64,000 bases of DNA, taken from positions 1 through 64,000 of the forward strand of contig JBFWVA010000010.1 of the NCBI GenBank assembly GCA_050246995.1, written 5' to 3'. The position numbers were made by a program, and so were the translations under genes. This DNA is from SHVO01 sp050246995 (GTDB lineage Bacteria; Pseudomonadota; Alphaproteobacteria; Rhodospirillales; Rhodospirillaceae). The notes beneath the pieces are model-generated. The model was given only the letters and a program-made list of their open reading frames with translations, was not told where the DNA came from and ran no database searches. This document shows, in pieces, positions 36,470-45,086 of this stretch (its first letter is position 1; the number at the start of each line of letters is the position of its first letter).

Positions 36470-36498
36470 TTGACAACATCCGGCCGCGGAGGTGATAT
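36470..36498 (+). promoter_or_regulatory. Strong sigma-70 type promoter for the secreted protein
   Basis: A perfect -35 TTGACA (36470-36475) is followed after exactly 17 bases by TGATAT (36493-36498). The predicted start site near 36505 gives an untranslated leader of about 80 bases. This is the best consensus promoter I see in the window and it serves a single gene closed by its own terminator. Confidence 0.75.
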
Positions 36499-36521
36499 GG
36501 CGGCGCGCTGACGGGCGCCGT

Positions 36522-36546
36522 CGTCTATTTCCGTAGGGAATAGGCG
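36522..36546 (+). promoter_or_regulatory. 5' leader stem-loop
   Basis: CGTCTATTTCC (36522-36532) pairs with GGGAATAGGCG (36536-36546) across a 3-base loop, an 11-bp stem with two G-U pairs. It would lie close to the mRNA 5' end, a place where such stems stabilise transcripts of very abundant proteins. It is followed by the ribosome-binding site AAGGGGA (36567-36573). Confidence 0.55.
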
Positions 36547-36583
36547 TGAACCAGATCTGAAACCTTAAGGGGATCCCATAATT

Positions 36584-38074
36584 ATGAATAAGACCCAATT
36601 CTACACGCTGAGCAGCGCGCTGCTGGCGTCGACCGCTCTGGCCAGCACCGCGAGCGCTGGCACGATCGGTAAGTTCGATGCCACGACCGATGTCTTCTCG
36701 ACCGTTCCTTCGTCGATCTCCACGAGCGTCTTCTCGACGACCGCGTCGACGGCGAACAGCATCGTGATCGGCGGCAACAGCGCCAGCCAGGCTAAGTTCG
36801 GCATGCGCTATTCGAACCGCTTCAGCGGCACGACCCGTTGGACGACCGAGTTCACGATCAGCGGTGCGAACTTCGTCACCGCCGCTCTGACGACCGCCAA
36901 CGTGACCGTGATGCTGGCGACCGCCACTGACGCCAACACCGTTGCTGGCTCGATGACCGGTACCACTTCTTGCGCCACCGTGACCTCGCTGGTCGACCTG
37001 TTCGTCGTGAACGATTGCGCCGTCTCCGGTGGCAACACGTTCACCCTGATGACCGCTTACGGCGTGAAGTTCACCGGCGTGACCTTCAACAACGCGTCGG
37101 GTCTCGCGACTGCTGGCGGCACCGTTTCGCTGACCGGCCGCGTGTACAACCCGACCAACACGTCGCAGATCTTCGAAGCTTCGTCGACCGGCACCGTGAT
37201 CACTGCTGCGGCTCCGTACCTCGTCACCGCGACGGCCGGCGCGAGCGGCACCGCCAGCGCGACCACGACTCCGGTTGCGTTCGCCAACCTGTCGGCGCCG
37301 AACGACGGTTCGCTCTCGCTCCGTCTCGTCACGCTGCAGATCTCCGGCACCGGCGCGATGGGTAACGCTCTGACGGCCGCCTCGGTGGTTGCCACGACCG
37401 TTGCCGGCACGACCTCGATCTCCGTTGCGAGCTCGATCCTGTCCAGCACCGCTGTGCAGTCGGTTCGTCTCGACGCGGCGGCCGGTGGTGTTGCCGCGAT
37501 CCTGACGCTCGCGAACTTCTCGGGCGGCACGGTCACCTTCTCCGTGAACAACGGCCTGTGGGGCACGGGTAACTCGGCGAACGTCGTTGTGTCGTTCTCG
37601 GGCAGCCAGTCGATCCCGGCCGCCGCTGCCGGCACGCTGACCTCTTCGATCCAGCACGACCAGCAGGCCTACACGTCGACGGGCGCCACCGCCGCCATCA
37701 GCCAGGGTGGTTTCCGCGCTGAAATCAACACCTTCAACGCGTCGACCAATGGTCCGTTCGGTTCGTACCTGCGCCTTCACAACAACGGCCAAGTCGCCGG
37801 CACCGTGACGATCACGGTCCGTAACGACGCGACCGGTGAAGTGCTCGGTTCGAGCTACACCTCGGCTTCGATCGCTCCGAACGCGACTGTGCAGCTCTCG
37901 GCTCTGCAGATCGAAACCGGCGCGAACATCCCGACGGCCAGCCGTTCTGGTTCGTACACGATCTCGGTCACTGGTCCGATCATCGGTTACGCCCAGCACA
38001 TCCTGTTCGACGGTAACTCGGTCGCCGATCTGTCCGGCTTCCGTAACGCCGGTTCGACCGACGGTCGTCCGTAG
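36584..38074 (+). CDS. Abundant Ser/Thr-rich secreted protein (putative glycosylated cargo)
   Basis: A 496-aa protein I cannot assign to a named family. It starts with a Sec-type signal peptide (MNKTQFYTLSSALLAS..., likely cut after SASAG-like residues near 25). Ser plus Thr are about 29% by hand count (144 of 496), with very little Lys and just two cysteines (C130, C145) that could form one disulphide. The body is Ala/Gly/Val/Thr-rich and probably all-beta. The C-terminal GPIIGYAQHILFDGNSVADL may be a small conserved domain. Codon choice is strongly biased (CTG, GGT, CGT, AAC) compared with its neighbours, which implies high expression. It sits between the TPR-GT array and gspF, so it is the prime candidate for both glycosylation and type II secretion. 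An S-layer or adhesin role is also possible. Confidence 0.8.
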   Translation: MNKTQFYTLSSALLASTALASTASAGTIGKFDATTDVFSTVPSSISTSVFSTTASTANSIVIGGNSASQAKFGMRYSNRFSGTTRWTTEFTISGANFVTAALTTANVTVMLATATDANTVAGSMTGTTSCATVTSLVDLFVVNDCAVSGGNTFTLMTAYGVKFTGVTFNNASGLATAGGTVSLTGRVYNPTNTSQIFEASSTGTVITAAAPYLVTATAGASGTASATTTPVAFANLSAPNDGSLSLRLVTLQISGTGAMGNALTAASVVATTVAGTTSISVASSILSSTAVQSVRLDAAAGGVAAILTLANFSGGTVTFSVNNGLWGTGNSANVVVSFSGSQSIPAAAAGTLTSSIQHDQQAYTSTGATAAISQGGFRAEINTFNASTNGPFGSYLRLHNNGQVAGTVTITVRNDATGEVLGSSYTSASIAPNATVQLSALQIETGANIPTASRSGSYTISVTGPIIGYAQHILFDGNSVADLSGFRNAGSTDGRP

Positions 38075-38082
38075 TACTGATT

Positions 38083-38140
38083 TAAGTCGGTTCGCCGACT
38101 TAAGGATGAGGGAGGGTGAGCAATCACCCTCCCTTTTTCT
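38083..38140 (+). terminator. Double stem-loop with intrinsic terminator
   Basis: First stem TAAGTCGG/CCGACTTA (38083-38102) closes on a stable TTCG tetraloop. The second, GGGAGGGTGA/TCACCCTCCC (38110-38133), is a perfect 10-bp stem with a GCAA tetraloop, followed by TTTTTC. The second is a textbook rho-independent terminator; the first may protect the mRNA 3' end. Confidence 0.92.
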
Positions 38141-38255
38141 TTGCCTGCTAAGGACTTACCGCCCGCGTCGGGCGCTCAGTGCGGATGCTAAACTGACATT
38201 CATGTAAGCCGTTGGGCCGGGCGGTTCGGAGTATGTTCCCCCAACGCCAAGACCA

Positions 38256-39485
38256 GTGGCACAGCAGGGCATGCTTCAATCTTTCCAATACGAGGCCTTC
38301 GACACGGCCGGCCGCGTTCTGACCGGCCGGCTCGAGGCAAATCATGAGCGCGAGGCGCAGCGCACCCTGGAAGGCCGGGGCCTGACGCTTGTCAGCCTTG
38401 TTGCGGCCCGCCAGCAGGCCGCCAAGACCGGCCTCTTCAATATCCAGCGCGGCCTGTCGGCGCAGGACCGAATCTTGGCCCTCAAACAGCTCGCTCTTCT
38501 TCTCAAGGCCGGCGTCCCCCTGATCCAGGGAATCGGCGCTCTTAAGAACCAGGCATCGCATCCCATCCTGACGGAGGCTTTCGCCGGCATCGAGAAGCGG
38601 TTGCGGTCCGGCGAGACATTCACGAATGCGCTCACGGCGGCCTTACCGTCCCTGCCCAGCTACGTCTATCAGCTCGCCGCGTCGGGCGAGGCGATCGGCC
38701 ATCTGGGTCAGGCGCTCGACGATGGGGCCGCGCAAATGGCCTACGAACGTCAAATACGCCAGGACATCCGAAACGCGCTCACATACCCGGCGATTCTCAT
38801 CACCGCCGGCATTACGGCCGTCCTCTTTATCTTCATCGTTGTCGTGCCGCGTTTCTCCACCATGGTCGCCAACGCCAAGGAGCCGCTACCGTGGATTTCG
38901 GCGGTCGTGATCAATACCGGCATGTTCCTGAACGACAATAAGTTACTGCTGTTGCTCGTCGTGAGCGGGTTCGTGTGGTGGGTGGTGTCCAGCGTTAGGA
39001 ATGCGAAACGCATGGAGCAGCTGCGCGAGTTCATGGGCGGCCTGCCTCTCATCGGCGTCTGGCTCAAGGAAGCGGAGGTCGCGCGCTGGGCTTCGATGCT
39101 CGGCACGATGTTGTCGAACGGCGTCGATCTCATCAAAGCCCTGCAATTGGCCCGCGACGGCATCAGATTATCGGGATTGCGCGATCGCCTCGATCAAGCG
39201 GTGAAGCTCGTGCGCGGCGGACAATCGCTTTCGTCGGCGGTGGCGAGCCAGCATGCGTTCTCGGATACCGCGCTCAGCCTCATTCAAGTCGGCGAAGAGT
39301 CGGGTGAGCTACCGACGATGCTGAAATCGCTGGCGTCGCTCTATGAAGATACGGCGCGTCAGCGCATGAAACAGTTCCTCCTGATCCTCGAGCCCGCGGC
39401 GATCCTGCTGATCGGCATCGTGGTCGGTGGTATCGTCGCAGCCATTATGTTAGCTATCACCTCCATCAATCAGGTGGCCCTGTAG
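38256..39485 (+). CDS. gspF: Type II secretion inner-membrane protein GspF
   Basis: A 409-aa platform protein that anchors the GspE ATPase and the pseudopilus base. It contains two GspF cytoplasmic helical domains with LALLLKAGVPLIQGI and MLGTMLSNGVDLIKAL, and hydrophobic segments around residues 170-195, 220-245 and 375-400. ALSLIQVGEESGELPTML is the characteristic motif of the second domain. A GTG at 38256 or ATG at 38271 are both possible starts. It opens the main gsp operon after the cargo terminator, about 115 bases downstream. Confidence 0.93.
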   Translation: MAQQGMLQSFQYEAFDTAGRVLTGRLEANHEREAQRTLEGRGLTLVSLVAARQQAAKTGLFNIQRGLSAQDRILALKQLALLLKAGVPLIQGIGALKNQASHPILTEAFAGIEKRLRSGETFTNALTAALPSLPSYVYQLAASGEAIGHLGQALDDGAAQMAYERQIRQDIRNALTYPAILITAGITAVLFIFIVVVPRFSTMVANAKEPLPWISAVVINTGMFLNDNKLLLLLVVSGFVWWVVSSVRNAKRMEQLREFMGGLPLIGVWLKEAEVARWASMLGTMLSNGVDLIKALQLARDGIRLSGLRDRLDQAVKLVRGGQSLSSAVASQHAFSDTALSLIQVGEESGELPTMLKSLASLYEDTARQRMKQFLLILEPAAILLIGIVVGGIVAAIMLAITSINQVAL

Positions 39486-39486
39486 T

Positions 39487-39972
39487 ATGCGAAACGTCTT
39501 TTCTTTTAAAAACATCCGCCGGGCCGCCGCCGCGGCCGAGAAGGGTTTCACCCTTCTGGAAATGCTGGTGGTGCTTCTCATCATCGGCCTCCTCGCGGGC
39601 CTGATCGGTCCCCAACTCATGGGCCGCGTCGATATCTCGCGGCAAACCGCCGCCGAAACCCAGAGCCGCATGCTGAAGAGCGCACTCGACACTATGCGTC
39701 TCGATATCGGCCGTTATCCGACCAAGGAAGAAGGGCTGGCGATGCTGACAGTGGCGCCGTCCGATGAACGTGCCGCGCGTAAGTGGCGCGGGCCTTATCT
39801 GTCGGAAGAGTTGCCGGCAGATCCGTGGGGCACCGCGTACCAGTATGAGCCGCTCAGCGCGAACAGCGTAGCTATCTACAGCCTTGGCGCGGACGGTAAG
39901 GCCGGTGGAGAGGATATCAACGCCGATGTTGGACTTCTGCCGAAAGCCGCTGCTGACACCGCCAAGCGCTAA
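39487..39972 (+). CDS. gspG: Major pseudopilin GspG
   Basis: A 161-aa pseudopilin. The prepilin cleavage site KG/FTLLEMLVVLLIIGLLAG is followed by the hydrophobic helix, with the expected Glu at +5. The C-terminal DPWGTAYQYEPL and SLGADGKAGGEDINAD segments form the GspG calcium loop. It would be processed by the prepilin peptidase at 259. It begins 1 base after gspF ends. Confidence 0.95.
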   Translation: MRNVFSFKNIRRAAAAAEKGFTLLEMLVVLLIIGLLAGLIGPQLMGRVDISRQTAAETQSRMLKSALDTMRLDIGRYPTKEEGLAMLTVAPSDERAARKWRGPYLSEELPADPWGTAYQYEPLSANSVAIYSLGADGKAGGEDINADVGLLPKAAADTAKR

Positions 39973-39991
39973 GAGGCGCGCGGGCGGCGCG

Positions 39992-40516
39992 ATGGATGAG
40001 ACCATGTGTGCGCCACGCCATACGCGCGGCTTTACGCTACTCGAAATCGTCGTCGTTCTTGTGATCGTCAGCATGACGGCCGCGCTCGCGTTCCCGCGCC
40101 TGAGCACCATGGCCGCGAGCTTCACGTTCGCGACAGAGCGCGATTCGTTCGAGCAGACTCTCAATGGCTTGCCTTATGCGGCGCTGCGCAACAACAGCGA
40201 TCAGATGCTGCTCGGCACTTATACCGATGCCGGGCGCGACACGCGCGAGCGACGGCGCGGCTCGCTTGGCGACACACTCGATCCGTCCTTACGCACAACC
40301 TCGCTGCTGGAGAATGCGCGTGAACATTTGCCGCCGGTGAACGCTTCCTTCGTCACCTTCCCGCTGCCGTCGGGCTGGCAGATGGAGGTAGATGAGCCGA
40401 TCTATTATCGCGGCTCGGGCTTCTGTACCGGGGGACGCGTAACCCTCTTTATCGGACGCGTGGAGCATACCTACCAATTGCGCCCGCCGCTGTGCCGCGC
40501 CGAGCTGGTGGAGTAA
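39992..40516 (+). CDS. gspH: Minor pseudopilin GspH
   Basis: About 174 aa with leader RG/FTLLEIVVVLVIVSMTAALAF, a type IV pilin-like N-methylation site followed by a hydrophobic helix. The C-terminal domain is beta-rich with two Cys residues (C150-C169 region) and the fold of the H/FimT group. ATG 39992 is chosen because it gives a short basic leader; reading further upstream would add a sequence antiparallel to GspG coding. It lies between gspG and gspI, the usual order. Confidence 0.88.
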   Translation: MDETMCAPRHTRGFTLLEIVVVLVIVSMTAALAFPRLSTMAASFTFATERDSFEQTLNGLPYAALRNNSDQMLLGTYTDAGRDTRERRRGSLGDTLDPSLRTTSLLENAREHLPPVNASFVTFPLPSGWQMEVDEPIYYRGSGFCTGGRVTLFIGRVEHTYQLRPPLCRAELVE

Positions 40517-40519
40517 GGC

Positions 40520-40963
40520 ATGCCGCGCGCCTCCACATCGGCGGGTTTTACACTTCTCGAGGCGATCGTGGCTTTGACCGTGATGGCGCTGGCTTTGATC
40601 CCGTTGATCACCTTCATCGCGCAATCGTCAGACCAGCTGATGCGCGCGGCCGATGCCAATGAGCGCAGCATCGTCAGCCAGTCGGTTCTGGCGCTAATGG
40701 ACCCCATCAATCCCATGGCCGAACCGGAAGGGGTTCTGCCGCTGGATGAAGAGATCAGCGTGTCATGGAAAAGCGAGGCCATCGTTCCGCCGAATGAAGG
40801 CGCGATCGTAGGCACGCTGCTGCCCGGTTTTCGCGTTGGATTTTACGGCGTGAATGTCTCCGTCACCCGGGCCGAGCGACCGTGGTTCGAATTTCAGATG
40901 CGTAAAGTGGGCTATCAAAATATGCGGGCCGGCGGCCTGGACCCCTTCGGCATGGCGCCCTGA
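40520..40963 (+). CDS. gspI: Minor pseudopilin GspI
   Basis: A 147-aa pseudopilin with the cleavage site AG/FTLLEAIVALTVMALALIP and a short, beta-type domain. GspI, J and K form the tip complex of the pseudopilus. The next gene starts one base after this stop. Family size and gene order support the call; sequence outside the N terminus is poorly conserved. Confidence 0.85.
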   Translation: MPRASTSAGFTLLEAIVALTVMALALIPLITFIAQSSDQLMRAADANERSIVSQSVLALMDPINPMAEPEGVLPLDEEISVSWKSEAIVPPNEGAIVGTLLPGFRVGFYGVNVSVTRAERPWFEFQMRKVGYQNMRAGGLDPFGMAP

Positions 40964-40964
40964 T

Positions 40965-41585
40965 ATGGCACAGAGTCACCCAGAACGCGGCTTTACGCTC
41001 CTCGAAGCCCTGGTCGTCCTGATGATAACGGCCATGGTAGCGGTGGTTCTGGTGCAGGGATTCGGCCTCTTGCTCGGCACGCGCACCGCCGTGCAGGACA
41101 AACTGGTCGCGGTGAATGAGGCGGTTCTGGAACAGAACCTTTTCCTGGAGCCTATTCGGGGGATTGTTCCGGATTACCTTGAACGGCCGCATACCTTCGT
41201 CGGCGAGCCGGAGCGGCTCCACGGAATTACGGTGCGTCCTCTTCAAGCCCGAACCGGCACGCCCGTCCCCTTCACACTGAGTATATCCTACGACCCGAGG
41301 ACCAATCGCACCTCGCTCACCTACCAGGAGGAAAACACCGCGCCGCTGCTCGTCGGGGGATGGGAGGGAAATAAAGGGTCGTTCGCGTACAAGGACCTGA
41401 GCGGCGGCTGGCTCGCCGCTTGGCCGCCGAAGGGCTCAGTCGACGCACCGCAAACCCCGTGGCTCATACGCCTCGAAAAAGGCAGCGGGTTTCCCACGAA
41501 TATGGTGGCCAGCGTGGGTGGCACGCACCGCCGCGCCTTACGCTTCCGGGACACGCCGTTCGGGCCTGAGACGCCGATGCCCTGA
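40965..41585 (+). CDS. gspJ: Minor pseudopilin GspJ
   Basis: A 206-aa pseudopilin with leader RG/FTLLEALVVLMITAMVAVVL. The larger, beta-rich C-terminal domain and its position between gspI and gspK fit GspJ. Start ATG 40965 follows the gspI stop by one base. Confidence 0.85.
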   Translation: MAQSHPERGFTLLEALVVLMITAMVAVVLVQGFGLLLGTRTAVQDKLVAVNEAVLEQNLFLEPIRGIVPDYLERPHTFVGEPERLHGITVRPLQARTGTPVPFTLSISYDPRTNRTSLTYQEENTAPLLVGGWEGNKGSFAYKDLSGGWLAAWPPKGSVDAPQTPWLIRLEKGSGFPTNMVASVGGTHRRALRFRDTPFGPETPMP

Positions 41586-41766
41586 GGAGCGCGCGGAATC
41601 GGCTCCAAGAGCGAAGTTATTAAGCAATTACAAAGATTTGAGGCCTTTGGCCTGACAATGATTTAACTCCCTCTTGCGCCGGACGCCGATAGTATCTGCG
41701 CCGTGCCATAAGCCGCTCGCTTTGGGCCTGTCGATACGCGTGCCGCGCGGCACCCCGCGGGTCCGG

Positions 41767-42933
41767 ATGAAGGTTTCAAGGATAGTGTCCCTCACGTTCA
41801 CACAGCCGCCCAGCGCCCTTAAGCGCGCGCACGCGAAAGGCTTTATCCTGGCCTTGACGCTGTGGATCATTGCGCTGTTCGGCCTGGGCATTGCCGCGAT
41901 CAGCACCTGGATCTCGGTTGCGACGGAGAACGCCCGAACGTTGCGCGCGCGGGTCGACGACGAGATCGCCCTCTCGAACGCAAAGAGCGAACTTATTTTT
42001 GCGTTGGCAACGCGGCCGATGACCTATCGCGGGCTGGAAGTGGGCGCCGCCGTCGACCAACCGACCGATAGCGACAAAAAAGAGGCTCCCACCGACACAT
42101 TCATGGCGATGTCGCAGGCGATGCAAGAAACGTCACGTGCTATCGCGTTCGATCGTCGCCCGTATGTCATGGAAAGCAACCCCGACTACATCATCCAGAT
42201 CCAAGATGGGCGTGGCCTCATAAACTTGAACAGGATCCAGCCTCCACTGTTACGGCGCCTGTTGGCGCTCTACGATACGCCGGAGACTTTGCGTAGCCAG
42301 CTTCCCGATACGCTTCAAGACTGGGTGGATGAGGACGAATTCACGCGCTTGGCCGGCGCCGAGAAGCCGGATTACGACCAACTCCGGCGTCTGCCGCCCA
42401 CGAATGCGCGGCTCACTACTCCGCTGGAAGCACAAAACATCCTGGGATGGGATCAAATCCCGCGGATCTGGGAAGACGACCTCAAAGCCCCGATCTTTTC
42501 AACGTGCACGACGGCGGGCTTCAATCCCAATACCGCGCCCGAAGCATCGCTGATCGTGCATACGCCCGGCCTTACCGAAGACGCGGCGAAATTCATCGTC
42601 GAGCGCCGTCAGGCAAGCACATTTCGCCATGCCCGCGAATTTCTCGAGCTCGCAAATATCTCGGTTCCCAACGAAGCTTTCTTTTTCGGCACGTCGCCCG
42701 GCAGCTGCATGGTGATAGATTTGATCAACCGCAATACCGCCGAACGTACGCGCGTCTCACTCACCCTTGTTCCACGCGGACAAAATCAGCCTTGGCAGGT
42801 GGACTATGCTTTCCGAATCCCTTCGCAGTACGGCGGGGCGCCTGACGGGCTCAATCCGCAACTCACTTTCCCAGCCCCCGAAACGCTTGCTTCAGGCAGC
42901 GACCGGACTTTCGCGGCTGCCCGGATCAGATAG
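41767..42933 (+). CDS. gspK: Pseudopilus tip protein GspK
   Basis: About 388 aa. The processing region KG/FILALTLWIIALFG lacks Glu at +5, as GspK proteins do. The body contains the SAM-like helical insert of this family (NPNTAPEASLIVHTPGLTEDAAKFIVERR). It caps the pseudopilus with GspI/J. A gap of 181 bases separates it from gspJ, unlike the tight spacing elsewhere; an upstream in-frame extension to 41674 is possible. The end overlaps gspL by 128 bases. Confidence 0.88.
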   Translation: MKVSRIVSLTFTQPPSALKRAHAKGFILALTLWIIALFGLGIAAISTWISVATENARTLRARVDDEIALSNAKSELIFALATRPMTYRGLEVGAAVDQPTDSDKKEAPTDTFMAMSQAMQETSRAIAFDRRPYVMESNPDYIIQIQDGRGLINLNRIQPPLLRRLLALYDTPETLRSQLPDTLQDWVDEDEFTRLAGAEKPDYDQLRRLPPTNARLTTPLEAQNILGWDQIPRIWEDDLKAPIFSTCTTAGFNPNTAPEASLIVHTPGLTEDAAKFIVERRQASTFRHAREFLELANISVPNEAFFFGTSPGSCMVIDLINRNTAERTRVSLTLVPRGQNQPWQVDYAFRIPSQYGGAPDGLNPQLTFPAPETLASGSDRTFAAARIR

Positions 42934-43924
42934 GCGGACTAACTGGATCCTCAGCCGCCGTTTCGTCCGCCAGCACGTTTTTGAATTGGGCGAAGGTCTG
43001 CCCGAATCCAAGCGCAAGGCAGCACTTGCCCTCATGGTCCGCAAGTGGTCGCCCTTTCCGGCGCCGCAATTCGCCGCGCAATGGGCCGGTCACCGCGCCT
43101 GCGTGTACGCCTGGGACGCGGGCGCCGTCGCCGCCGCAATCAGCGAGGCGGGCGAGAGCGCGCAGCGATGCACGGTGTGGCCCGAGACATTCTTCCGCCC
43201 GCCGATGGAAGACGGGATCCGCCTCGCTCAGATGGCCGACGGCGTCGAAGGACAGGTCTGGAAGGGCGGTCTGCTTACCGCGACGCGCTGGTGGCCGGCC
43301 GCGCCGGCGCAGCGCGATTGGGCGATCTTCCTGCGCGCCGCCGGCGTCGATTTGACGCAGGTGCCGCTCGAGGTCCCAACCCCGACTGAAAGCGAGCTGC
43401 TCGCGTTGCCCTGGACGGTCGCGAGCGCGCCGGTCACGGACCTGTTCAGCCTGCTTCAAAATGAGCGCGCAGCCGCTATTGCGGCGGCGGTCGTCGCCGC
43501 GCCATTCATCTATTATCTCGCCCAGGCCACGGTGCTCCTCGTTGGCACAATGCGGATCGAATCATCCATCGCCGACCTAACGGCGGCCAATCAAAGTATC
43601 CGCGCCGATCGCGCCGCCGCTTTTACCAATCTCGAAAACATCGAATCGTATCTCTCGCTCGAAAGCACGCCTTCTCAATTCCAGATCATGAACGTGGTGA
43701 GCACTTTGCTCAGCGACAGCAAAGTGAAGATCGATGAATGGAACTTCGATGCCGGCAATCTGCAGCTCGTCATACAAGCCGACCGTCCGCTGGAAGCACC
43801 CTTCTTCATCGAAATGTTCGAGAAGGATGAACGCTTCTCCAACGTATCGGGCACAGTCGGGAACCAACAACGCGAACTGCGGCTAAGCATGCAGGTCGAT
43901 GCGCAACAATGGCCGACGTCATGA
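42806..43924 (+). CDS. gspL: Type II secretion assembly protein GspL
   Basis: About 372 aa with a cytoplasmic actin-like N-terminal domain that recruits GspE, a transmembrane segment near residues 220-240 (IAAAVVAAPFIYYLAQA), and a periplasmic ferredoxin-like domain. The sequence is weakly conserved, so the call rests on the layout and on position between gspK and gspM. The start lies inside gspK; the 128-base overlap is unusually large and the true start could be later. Confidence 0.75.
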   Translation: MLSESLRSTAGRLTGSIRNSLSQPPKRLLQAATGLSRLPGSDRRTNWILSRRFVRQHVFELGEGLPESKRKAALALMVRKWSPFPAPQFAAQWAGHRACVYAWDAGAVAAAISEAGESAQRCTVWPETFFRPPMEDGIRLAQMADGVEGQVWKGGLLTATRWWPAAPAQRDWAIFLRAAGVDLTQVPLEVPTPTESELLALPWTVASAPVTDLFSLLQNERAAAIAAAVVAAPFIYYLAQATVLLVGTMRIESSIADLTAANQSIRADRAAAFTNLENIESYLSLESTPSQFQIMNVVSTLLSDSKVKIDEWNFDAGNLQLVIQADRPLEAPFFIEMFEKDERFSNVSGTVGNQQRELRLSMQVDAQQWPTS

Positions 43925-44559
43925 AGAATTCATTCCCGACCCTTTACAAGCTGCTGGAACGTCTGCAGGCGGAGGCCCACAGCAAGTTCGGTCCCATCGT
44001 TCTGACCGATCGCCTTAAGATGCTGATCTCCGCCGTGGCCGGCATTTTGGTGCTCGCGGCCCTTATCGCCTTGCACCAGATGGTTTCCGGTTTGGAACGC
44101 GGCTATCAGCGCGCACAGATCGAAAAAGCGCGCCTGGAAGCACAGATAAAATCGGGCGGATGGGATGAAAGGAAACAACAAAGTCAGGTGCTCAAATCCC
44201 TCTTGGAAGAACGGTTGTGGGCCGCGCAGACTCCCGGCCTCGCAGACGCGAGTTTCGAACGCTGGCTGCGCGACCGCATGGGACCGCACAAGCTCGAGCC
44301 GGTCGCCCCGATCCAGGTTCGGCGTATTCCGCTGGTCCGCCAAACGCAGTCCGGCGACACTTCACCTCTTTCGACCGTTCAGCGCATGACCGCCAAATTG
44401 ATCCTTCCGTTCGATGGTTCGGGCCTTGCCCAGTTCCTGGCGGATATCGCCGAGGCGGATAAAGCTGTCGTGGTGGATCGGATGATCGTGCGTGCCGGGC
44501 GAAATGCGCGTATCGAGATGGACGTGTCCGCCTTTTACCGTTCCCCCGAACGGAATTGA
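43921..44559 (+). CDS. gspM: Type II secretion assembly protein GspM
   Basis: About 212 aa with one transmembrane helix near residues 30-55 (MLISAVAGILVLAALIALH), a coiled-coil-like stretch after it and a small periplasmic domain, the usual GspM layout. ATG 43921 overlaps the gspL stop (ATGA); ATG 43909 is an alternative adding 4 residues. It partners GspL in the inner-membrane platform. Confidence 0.78.
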   Translation: MKNSFPTLYKLLERLQAEAHSKFGPIVLTDRLKMLISAVAGILVLAALIALHQMVSGLERGYQRAQIEKARLEAQIKSGGWDERKQQSQVLKSLLEERLWAAQTPGLADASFERWLRDRMGPHKLEPVAPIQVRRIPLVRQTQSGDTSPLSTVQRMTAKLILPFDGSGLAQFLADIAEADKAVVVDRMIVRAGRNARIEMDVSAFYRSPERN

Positions 44560-44570
44560 GGAGCCCTGTC

Positions 44571-45086
44571 TTGGATCGCGTGTTGAGAGAGATCTTGCAG
44601 AGACTTGAGGTTCTTCGTCCGTACGCGCCCCATTTGGGCGCTCTCGGGATCGCACTGTTACTTGGACTGACCGTTGCGATCGTTAGGGTTTCGAGCTCCC
44701 CGCCGGCCGTGGACACGGCTGATCGCTGGCCTTTTCCGCAGTGGGCGCCCTTCCGGGCGGGCCTACAACGCGACACGCTCGCGCGGGCGGAACTATGGAC
44801 GGTAGACCCTTCGAAGGCGAAGGTCGCCGAGAAAAAGCCGGAAGGGCCGCCGTGGCGCTTTATCGGCACTGTTCAGGACGGGAAGGCTAGGATCGCCGTC
44901 ATCGAGCTCGATCAGGGCAAACGGGTGCAACGAATCGCCAGCGGCGAGCCTCTTCCGAACGGCGCCGTGATCAAAAAGATAGACACCAGCGAACTAATTT
45001 ATGATGAGAATGGCGAAGAGAAAGTACTCAAGCTATTCGGCGCCGCCAAGACGGACAACCTCGCGGCCGGAAGTGGGAAGAAGTAA
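44571..45086 (+). CDS. GspC-like inner-membrane component
   Basis: A 171-aa protein with an N-terminal transmembrane segment (LGALGIALLLGLTVAIVRV) and a periplasmic beta domain of the HR type (WRFIGTVQDGKARIAVIEL...RIASGEPLPNG), which in GspC binds the secretin. It has no PDZ domain and is shorter than classical GspC (~270 aa). A TTG at 44571 is the start because GAGGAG (44558-44563) lies 7 bases upstream. Sitting directly before gspD, it probably links the inner platform to the outer-membrane secretin. Confidence 0.7.
   Translation: MDRVLREILQRLEVLRPYAPHLGALGIALLLGLTVAIVRVSSSPPAVDTADRWPFPQWAPFRAGLQRDTLARAELWTVDPSKAKVAEKKPEGPPWRFIGTVQDGKARIAVIELDQGKRVQRIASGEPLPNGAVIKKIDTSELIYDENGEEKVLKLFGAAKTDNLAAGSGKK

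Noticed and set aside
36302..37999. A 565-codon reading frame on the minus strand opposite the secreted protein
   Set aside because: Its product is Arg/Gly/Asp-rich with no recognisable domain. It arises because the biased codons of the plus-strand gene avoid stops on the other strand.
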